Made by a program: the position numbers and the translations under genes
Shown: in pieces, positions 55,955 to 64,000 of the stretch
Numbering within the stretch: position 1 is the first letter of the stretch
How the letters are laid out: each line of letters starts with the position of its first letter
The notes under the pieces: generated by a model
Seen by the model: the letters and a program-made list of their open reading frames with translations, nothing else
What the model was told of the DNA's origin: nothing
The model's database searches: none
Assembly: GCA_037126765.1 (NCBI GenBank)
Contig: JBBCBC010000032.1
Coordinates: forward strand, 2,542,001 to 2,606,000
Length of the DNA stretch: 64,000 nt
Source of the DNA: Stenogyne calaminthoides
Taxonomy: Eukaryota; Streptophyta; Magnoliopsida; Lamiales; Lamiaceae
Reading direction: 5' to 3'

Positions 55955-57931
55955 TTATCGTTTTGTTATCCTATTCAAGATTGGTTATCCTTTTAATTGC
56001 ATACCTACAAAATTGGAATTGTTGTTGTTAATTCTAGTTTCCGAGTTGTAGATCATACGGGATTCGAGTACCTTTTGTACTCGTGAAATAGAGAATATCA
56101 CATTTAGCTTTAAAAAAATATAGGATATACGATGTTGCTATTTGGAAAGATTTTGCCGACCAGAATATAGTTAATTAAATACATAATTGTAATTAGAGTA
56201 ATATCCTTGTAAATTAGTTCTATACACAAACTTTATCACTGTTATGCACAAAAAATATAATTATTTAAAAAAAAATATTTTTAAAACATAAATAATTTTT
56301 ATGCATAATAGTGATAGTTTCTGTACATAATAGTGACATTAAAAAGTAGAGTTCGCCGTTGGCTCGAATTCACACAAGTTTTTATATTGTAATTAATAAT
56401 AATACCACATAATTAGTCTTGAAATTAGTAGTAATATTAAGTTTCTTATACATAAGTTATATGTGATAATTGTACACACTAATACTTATCTGTAAAAATA
56501 GTTAATACCGACTAGCTAGTACTTTTTAAATGAAAAATTAATACCAATTAAAAAGGCACTTGATTTGCATGATTATCAAGGTCAATCCTTCTATGAGACC
56601 GATTTAAGTTTTATTCAAATTACTATACTTTGATATTTATTAGAAATGTATTTATATATGAAGAAACAAAATAAAAATAAATAGTGTCATTTGATTGTCA
56701 GTCATTGATTGGATTATCGAACCCGAAATAGTAATCCAGAAATAACTCGGATATTGCACTATATCTTGCTTGAGACGAACTTGGATGTTGCCCGAAATTA
56801 CCATCATAAAACAAATAAAATTTGAGCAAGAAAAAATAGCAGAAAGGACAATAACAATTGCTAAAATATGCCTGAGATACTACTTATAACATCATAATGT
56901 GGCTGTTGGAACTTGGTCATTATGAGTCACTAATGACCTGAGACTGTAACTGAAAAAGCCTGAGTAATGCATCATTAATTCAAGTTTTAAATTTAAAAAC
57001 TGAAGTTGTAACGTGTTGTTGACTTGCTTGCTGCAGCCAACATCGTCTTAGCAGCCAAAGCACCCGGCCCGTTTCAAAAACATGCAGCTGTAGATTTTAA
57101 CAGCCAATGGAAAAAAATTGAGGCAACATTTAGCATGATACGCCGGTGCAATATATGTGTATGCAGATTGCGCTCGCACATAAGTTTGTGGTCTAAAGAC
57201 CAATTTAGACAAAGATTTGCACCCGACACAAGTGAGAGGTGGATGAGCATAACCCCTTAAAAATTTACGAGCTACAAGTGAGTTTCTCCTTCTATATTCA
57301 CTTTCTCATTTTTATTTTTTTCGATATAGGATAAAAGCTCCTATTGATTATAACAATTTTGTAAATTGATATTTCTCATTCACCCAACCCTATGAAATGG
57401 ACAAATAATATATCGAATCAAAGCTCTATTCATAGAGCACATTCTCCAACATTTTGATCAACTACCTCCCCTCAAATAATAATTTTTCCTCAATTATTCC
57501 ACTAAATCTCAATTTGTCCCTTTTGTTGTAATATTAGAGTGAAATACTAATAAAACATTCACCACATTTTGACAACCCATACTCCAACGCATCCCTTTCA
57601 TTACGGTACATAGAAGAAAATTGTTGGGATAGAGAGAGAGCACGGTTTGAAAATGGTAAAATCACATGTGCCTTTGCCATTGGCAAAGTGGGATATCTCC
57701 AAATGGCCGTTATTGATGAATAATACTTACAAAATCCATTTAATTAGGCTTTCATTGTTTGTGTTCCCCGGAAAAAATTCAAGCATGTATGGTTACAAGT
57801 CGTCCAAGCGGTTTAACCCCCCACCAAGTGATTGCAAAATCCCCTTCTCTTTAATTTCTTCATCTAAAAAAAAAAATGTACTTGCTTGTATAGTCTCTTC
57901 CCTCTTCTAAATATTATTCAAATTGTAAGAG

Positions 57932-59924
57932 ATGAATGTGATATGCATATCTTTTAGAGGGAACATTAACAAATGTGGGTGCAAGGTAAGTGATGTAGCT
58001 AGGCTTCCGCAAAAACGGAGGAGCTCCTATTCTCAAGAATTGAAGCTCCAGAATGAGTTTAATCATCCACCCAAATTCAGACATCATTACAACAGAAACA
58101 GGTTTCTTGGTAAGATATTATTACATATGTTTCTGTAATTCTGTTGCAATTTTTCTTGGAACTTGGAAGGGTCAATAGAAATTTTATTAAGCAAAACAGA
58201 GTAACAATGAGTTCACGTGACCTATTTAACACTACACCTATTAAACACATAGGCAACATTTTGGTGCACACTAGTACAATTTTAACTCAATTTTAAAGTG
58301 CCACTTACATCCAACCCCGTGATTTGGAAAAAAAGTTTCAACCAAGTTGCTCTTTTTTATTTTTTTTGCAAACTATAGGATAAAATCAATCAAAAAGTAT
58401 TAAGTCATACGATTATAAGTATTATCTTATTTGGTATTAGTTGTATATTGAAAAAGTAGTGCTCAACCTGCAAAATAGTAATACTTTTCTTCATATTAAA
58501 TAGCATTTCTCAATATTATATATATATATATATATATATCAGTATATTTTATGAATGAACCAAATTTTGATCGAAATTGAATCAAAATTACACCCGTTGC
58601 AAACACTGGTGCATAGAAGTTTTTGCCAAAGCATATATAGAAAAATGCCGGTTTTGTGATATGCATGTCATGAATCAAGGAGTCGGTATCCTTTAAAACT
58701 TATCAATATTTACTAAATGAATCCAAACCTGCTGATGCAGAGAGAAGCATGAACAATACTAAACAACCTTCTCAATCTCCGTTGATTCCCATAGGAATAC
58801 CGGTAAAGAGGAATAATACGAGAAATCACTCTCAATATTTTTAATTCATAAACAACTTAACTGAATGAAAATGTTACAGGACTGACTCTTAAATAAGAAA
58901 ACCATATCACTAATTATGGTAATATAATAAATGCTAATAAATTATATTAATTACTAATTTTCTATTTAAATTGTGATTATAATAAATTAAGATCTTCATC
59001 ACAATCTCATCTCCATCACCTGCCCTTTAGTTTCACGATTAGTTAATACACATTTGTAATATAAATCATACCTTTTAATTATCACAATCAATTTTTTTTT
59101 TCTCTTTGAGTTGTATGATCAAATTTCACGGATCCTTTAATATGAAACTTGTTCACTGTAATATTTATCAAGTAGAATAAGAGAACATGGAACATTAATT
59201 GGTGTTAAGAAAATTAAATAAACGAATTAATTTCACACTTTGGACTTTTAGATGAGATTGAATTCTTTTAAGAGATGACTTGCTATAAACATGCATACAT
59301 ATAAAGTTTACATTTTCAATAATTATCTATTTGATTTTTTTACAAGTAGAGCTTGAAATTGGGGACCCATCAAGGAACGTAATCGAGATGATATTCCGAG
59401 CAAGCTCAACAAATCCCAGAAAGTGCAGGACAAAGATAAAGAGAGTGATCAAAGTGAACAACCCCGTCGAAACTCTAAGCAAGTTCGAAACGTACAGAGA
59501 GAGAGTCATCATTTCATCCCGTAACTACGAGCAGCATCCAAGATCCAGTGTGGATGGAAACGAGGTGCTGCAGTTCTACGGGACGACCATCAACTGCTGC
59601 CCCAAAAACACGGCATCAGAACGAGTACTGTCCGAGCCCTGCAGGGACCCCGGGTGTCGCGTCTGCAGGATAGTTCAGTCCGGTTTCAGCACTTCGTACA
59701 ACAAGATAAACGGCATTCGGCTCAGCAGGAAGAGCGAGAGAATGAGCGAGGATGTTTATGTTTGTGGCAAGGGTAAGAGCACGAAGAAGGCGGTGATTGT
59801 TTGTCGAACGATTGCGGGTTTGGATGATGGGAGATTTGGAGGCGGGTTTTGCAGGAAGAGTGATGAGAGCACGGTTGTCAGGAATCCAGCCGCTGTTCTA
59901 CCTTGCTTTGTTATAGTCTTTTGA
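57932..59924 (+). CDS. PARP-like-domain protein of the plant C2H2 zinc-finger-related family (2 exons, tentative N-terminus)
   Basis: Proposed exons 57932-58109 and 59347-59924. The donor is cttg/gtaag and the acceptor tacaag, with phases 1 and 1 joining to a GTA codon, giving 251 aa. Exon 2 is well supported: EIGDPSRNVIEMIFRAS, a basic stretch, SKFETYRERV, then GNEVLQFYGTTINCC, CRVCRIVQSGFSTSYNKINGIRLSRKS and a C-terminal RTIAGLDDGRFGG. From memory this wording resembles Arabidopsis proteins annotated as C2H2-like zinc-finger proteins whose C-terminal part has a PARP-like fold. The position of the catalytic His of true PARPs (HG-T) reads Tyr (FYGTT), so enzyme activity is doubtful. The N-terminal exon (NINKCGCKVSDVARLPQ) has no zinc finger and its ATG is a guess. 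Upstream exons could exist. Confidence 0.66.
58340..58600. repeat. Interspersed repeat copy in the PARP-like gene intron
   Basis: Second copy of the repeat in WRKY intron 5 (51890-52170), inside the 1237-bp intron 58110-59346. A TA microsatellite (about 11 repeats, 58517-58538) lies in it. Confidence 0.58.
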
Positions 59925-61568
59925 GTTTTTTGAGTGATGGAATAATGTAAATCAGTTTTAATGTGCCTCTGTTTGTAGCTAATACTTTATTGTGAAACAA
60001 CTAATACTTTATAGTTAAACAACTAGTACTTTTGGATGGGACAACTAGTACTGTGAAAAACTACACATAAAATGAAAATCAGTTGCACTGTAAAACTGGT
60101 TTAAATATCAATTGGCTCATGCTTTTTAATTACTTTTTAACAATTCTAACACATATTTTCTTTTTAACCAGTTTATAGAAAATCGAGTTTGGGAGATAGT
60201 GGACATGCATGCCTAAGTATCTAAGAGTGATAGAAACTGGATTAATTTATAAGAACTGCAAGAACGATAAGGATATTATCTTAGTTAGAAATATGGCTTG
60301 CAGCTAAGGAACTTAGATTATATAATGGTACAAAGTGTGATTGAGATAACTTATAAGGCGCGGATTGGTAGCACAACAAAATTTGTAGAAATAATAGTCC
60401 TATGACTATTTTAATAAGGAGAAATGCTATAAAATTGATTGGTATGAATTATTAAAAAGAGTGTGTTAAATATTATATGTTGATTGGTAGAAGGTATTAA
60501 AAAGTTATATAAAATATTGAAAAATAATTAACATGTTAAAAATACCAATTTACCCTTCTTCTTTATTCATACCCAATTTCAATGTATCATCAAAACATTT
60601 ATAATTCAAGAACATGGCAATTGCCAAGACAAAAGAATTGTTTCGACAGTATTCATATTTTTTAACAATTTTGGAAATACAAATACAATTGTGAATCGTG
60701 CTGTATCTATATTTTGTCCAAGAACAATTGTTACATGGTCGAGTTCTGTATCTATATTTTGTTTTGGCCATTGTTTTTCCAAGAACAAGAACACGTGCTG
60801 TAGCAAAATTGCAGTAGCAAAATACAAGAAACCCAAACTTGAAAAAACCCAACAAAATTGAAGAAACAAAATCCCCCAGAAACCTGTAGTGGTCAAGCAA
60901 GAAATAGAAAAATGGCAAAATATATAAGAATCCCTTCCTATAGTGGTCAAGGAAGAAACAGAAAAATGGAAAAATATATAAGAATAGAAGGGAGTATGCA
61001 TGTCGAGATTGGATATATATATATAGATTTCAAGTCTTAACAACCCCAAATGGGGCTTCAATGTTAGCGGGGGAGGCCTTTTAACCCCTAATAGAGCCTA
61101 TCAATTGGGGCCTAAGAAACATCTTTTACAATTGAGCAACAATTTATTCTTGGGCTTCATGATTGGGCTTCAATTTTGGTTCACCTAGGCTAAATTTTCA
61201 GACTTGGGCTGACTTAGGGTGTACGAGTCCAATCTTTAAGGAATGACTTGGTTCCCTCTAATCCTAAACCAATTACACGTTCTACTGCAAAATAAATCAA
61301 AACATTAGTCCATGCATTTGAATCGAATTACCTAAAATGACTCGATTATACACTTCCAAATATTCCAAATCATACTGAGCCATAACCTATTCTAAAACTT
61401 TAAGCTAACCTTGATCATGAGTAGTTTTGAGATCTTCATGAACCAAGAAACTTGTAACTGCGCATTAATTGAGCAGGCGGTTGTATGCATCATGCATGTC
61501 CATTCATTGAATTTCATCCCCATGTCATATACGAGTTCTATATTATGATAGGCTTTACTTATTTTTGG
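59925..61568. other. 3' flank and intergenic stretch
   Basis: No gene. 59988-60058 repeats 'ctaatactttat / ctagtactttt' words of the intron repeat family. 60887-60932 and 60941-60987 form an imperfect tandem duplication (period 54). The ORFs on either strand between 60550 and 61060 arise from low-complexity AT-rich sequence and have no recognisable content. Confidence 0.55.
60887..60987. repeat. Imperfect 54-bp tandem duplication
   Basis: tagtggtcaagcaagaaat... (60887-60932) and tagtggtcaaggaagaaac... (60941-60987) each followed by 'agaaaaatggcaaaatatataagaat'. Two copies only. Confidence 0.85.
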
Positions 61569-62338
61569 GGTTAATAGCACAAAACATCCTCCTGGTTTAA
61601 AAATTGCACGATTCTATTTCCCGTTATGTCCTTCATAGTATACTCTCTATAATTTTAATATTTTGAAAATCAAGTATGGGAAATAGAGGGAGTAGGAGAT
61701 AAATTTTTTTTTCTCATAATTTATTTACTGTTCATTTTTTGTCCTAAAAAATTTGAATGTCCAATTTTGATCCATAACTAAATTGATTATCCAATTTTGG
61801 TCCAATTTTCACAAAAAAAAATCGCGAAAAACGTCATTTTCGGTCATTCGAAAGTCCCATACAGGTAATATTTAGTCATTGTAGATTTTAAATATTTGAG
61901 TTTTGATTTAATTTATTGAGTTATTTACACGTGTGTAATTTAATTGATTAAAAAATATAAAAAAAAAACTAAGAAAAAGAACATCAACGTCCACGTTTGA
62001 GACAGTATCGAAAACTCACAAATTTTAGCGGGACGTAACTAGCACTTGACCTAAACGACGTTGTTCATGATTTTTTGGCGAATAGTAAGATAAAAAGACA
62101 ATCAATTTAATTAGGGGACCAAAATTAGATAGTTAAATTTTTGGGACGAAAAATGAACAGTAGATAAGTTATGAGATCAAAAAAAAAATTCTCGAGGGAA
62201 TAGATAAAAACGTTAAATCATTTCATGAAAAAAGGAATAATTCACTTTATTTAATAAATTATAGAGAGATTTCATGCAATTTTTAAATCACAAATGAATT
62301 TCACGCAACTTTTTCGAGGATGTTTCGTGCCATTAACC
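61569..62338. mobile_element. Long-TIR non-autonomous element, about 770 bp
   Basis: The left arm starts ggttaatagcacaaaacatcc and the right arm ends ggatgtttcgtgccattaacc, inverted. Further matching pairs: taaaaattgcac / gcaatttttaaa, ctctataattt / aaattatagagag, tttactgttcatttttt / aaaaatgaacagtaga, and ccaattttgatcc / ggaccaaaatta. The arms extend about 220 bp at each end, Mutator-like in length. The centre (61830-62080) has 'aaaacgtcattttcgg' words and no ORF. The target duplication is not clear. Confidence 0.75.
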
Positions 62339-64000
62339 ACTTATAATTATTGGCTACGACCCTTTTCGGTGAAAGTGTAACCTCTTTTGTGGCTTTCAAT
62401 TATACTTAGACCCATTATGTTTTACTTGTAATAAGACTTATTGGCTCCACCTTTCTTTTATCTTTATAACATTGCACCAACTTAGATAGTACATAATGGT
62501 GTTGGTGCTTCTCAAGAATGAGATCATCTATTTTATAAATGGTGTTTCACTTTGTATTTTCATAATATGGATAGAATACACGTGAAATAATAAAAAATAT
62601 CCAACGAACTATCATACCATGAGGCCATGTATTAAAGATTCGGAATAATGAAACACCAATGAATACGAAAAGTGAAAAAGGGGAATCGAACCGTGTTTCC
62701 GATGATGATGTTATAGGATTGCTTTCAAAAACAAAGACTCGTCCGACTTATAATTGTAATTTATTTGAATTCTGTGTAATGTCTTATTTATTTGCATATA
62801 TATATATTTAATTTGACTATATATACATTTTAAACAAACAATATATATGTGGTAAAGATAAAAACTCATATGAGACGGTCTCATGCATGAGACGGTCTCA
62901 TGCATGAGACGGTCTCATGCATGAGACAGGGTACAACCTAACACAAATCACACCCATCATTTCCAAAGTGTTAAAGCGTCAATGTCCAACTTATGTCACG
63001 TCTCACCGTGAGACGGTCTCATACAAATATGCCTCATGTGCAAATATGTTTAAACTATTCATTGAACGTAGCCTCAGTTTCAGTCCTAGATCTGCCACTG
63101 GTTGTGGGAGTCTTTCCTTGCTAACAGTCGAATCCTGTGAAAATTCAATTGAAAGCCGAAATAATGGTCCTAAGATACCTAAAGAGTACTATGAACTTAG
63201 ATTTGTGGTACCCGAATAATGAAGGGTACTTGGAACTGATTACTCATTATCGCAATTCGCATTATAGAAAATTAATAGTCGCTTCGTCCAAACTTAGTAT
63301 GCATGAATGTTTTTGCACAGGTTATAAAGAATATTGATAGTTTATGTATAAAATAACTATGTTTGAGGGCGTTATGGAGTCTATTTACAAATAAATTAAT
63401 TGTTTATGAATAAAATCAATGACTATTTGAGTAACTAAAGTGTTGGAACAAGAAGGTTAGAAATCAACTAATCTTTATTCCAGAATTACAGCGAAAGAAT
63501 ATCGAATCGGTTGAATTCTACATACAATTGAATTTTTTTTGTCCAAAACACAATCACACGAATTGATTTACAAATTGCTTCCATTATTTATAATATTAAA
63601 TGTCATTTGATTTATTATTATGTGATCACTGATCAGTATATTTTAAGAAGAGAAACCCGGTTTCTCTTTTGTCTCTGTTTTCTGTTCTTTTTTATTGCAT
63701 AGGAGAGTGAGAGATTTGGGATTTGCATATATCCCATAAGTTTGAACTCCCCCTAAACTCATTCTTTAATATTTTTAGGAAGTTAACCAACCGCCATCTC
63801 TATCCACATTCATGTGTGAAAAATTAATTTATTATAATTAATAATTAATATCAAATTAATTAATAATATAATAATAACTTTCATAAAGAAATATTTGGGG
63901 CTGAAATAATATATTGTGGGATATTGTTATTTCATTTTAAGAACATGCATATTAAATTTGGATGGATAAAAAAAGAAAGCACACATATTAAGTCTGCACA
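62339..64000. other. AT-rich intergenic end of the window
   Basis: Apart from the 17-bp array I see nothing that supports a gene. The 100-codon frame at 62917-63219 begins inside the array and has no recognisable content. 63560-64000 is AT-rich. Confidence 0.5.
62871..62927. repeat. 17-bp tandem array of a near-palindrome
   Basis: Three and a third copies of TGAGACGGTCTCATGCA. The core TGAGACGGTCTCA is almost its own reverse complement. A further isolated GTGAGACGGTCTCA lies at 63008-63021. This core is a frequent terminal word of small plant DNA elements. Confidence 0.88.

Larger units (their letters stand above)
52756..57931. other. Intergenic region between WRKY and the PARP-like gene
   Basis: The first few hundred bases are probably WRKY 3' UTR. 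Beyond that it holds a Stowaway-like MITE (53159-53356), a small palindrome (54768-54950) and a Harbinger-like MITE (55531-55954). 53650-54000 and 56160-56660 are AT-rich with no feature. The short ORFs at 57024-57260 and 57647-57910 have no recognisable content. 57470-57640 may contain the promoter of the next gene, but no convincing TATA element stands out. Confidence 0.55.

Noticed and set aside
57024..57260. 78-codon ORF before the PARP-like gene
   Set aside because: No recognisable motif, no good splice context joining it to 57932, and typical length for chance in this region.
57986..57992. Donor gtaagt after 'ggtgcaag' as the true end of the first exon of the PARP-like gene
   Set aside because: Joining there to 59347 gives an immediate stop codon. 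The donor at 58110 gives a continuous frame.
62871..62927. CRISPR-like array
   Set aside because: Units are directly adjacent with no spacers, and the sequence is eukaryotic.
62917..63219. 100-codon ORF on the + strand
   Set aside because: It begins within the tandem array and has no recognisable content or splice context.

Overview
The window is nuclear DNA from a flowering plant, probably a eudicot. It is AT-rich, has long introns, LTR retrotransposons of the Copia superfamily, a plant LINE, a tRNA-derived SINE, many small DNA transposons, and a group I WRKY gene whose ends closely resemble Arabidopsis WRKY20. No organellar, bacterial or CRISPR sequence is visible. Only two host genes can be supported, both on the + strand in the right-hand part: the WRKY20-like gene (46926-52755, six exons, apparently intact, 540 aa) and a two-exon gene of the PARP-like, C2H2-related plant family (57932-59924).

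The left half (1-30168) is a three-level nest of Copia retrotransposons. Element B, minus strand, SIRE-like with an envelope-like ORF after pol, occupies 21276 to about 30168 and lost contact with its 3' end when element A inserted into its envelope-like ORF. Element A, minus strand, runs from 21275 leftward past position 1. It carries a 1578-bp 5' LTR with perfect 8-bp terminal inverted repeats, a gag ORF at 17223-18167 and a broken pol. Element C, plus strand, 1510-16343, inserted into the integrase ORF of A. Its two LTRs of about 1.56 kb, the 5-bp target duplication CCATT on both sides and the exact continuation of A's reading frame across the insertion prove the order B, then A, then C. 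Element C has gag, pol and a 5.6-kb post-pol region holding what looks like a separate unit: TATA-like sequence, 5'-UTR intron and envelope-like ORFs. Its coding potential is broken in patches, and the breaks cluster where CAG or CTG appears to have become CG. This may be a sequencing artefact at CHG-methylated sites rather than real decay.

The middle (30169-46900) has no host gene. It holds a long-TIR Mutator-like element (about 32085-33870), a 5'-truncated LINE (33954-38441, minus, with a poly(A) tail and a 7-bp target duplication), two copies of a CACTACAAGAAA-type MITE, a Harbinger-like element (42640-44652) that contains a minisatellite with an hAT-like element inserted in it, a SINE with a perfect 17-bp target duplication, a MITE and a LINE tail fragment just upstream of the WRKY promoter.

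The right part (46926-64000) holds the two genes, separated by 5 kb that includes a Stowaway-like MITE and a Harbinger-like MITE, followed by repeat-rich intergenic DNA. A repeat family rich in 'agtattagt/aatactttt' words sits in the largest intron of both genes. Apart from the WRKY gene and the PARP-like gene, every long reading frame in the window belongs to a transposable element, and all of these autonomous-type elements show disabling lesions as read here.
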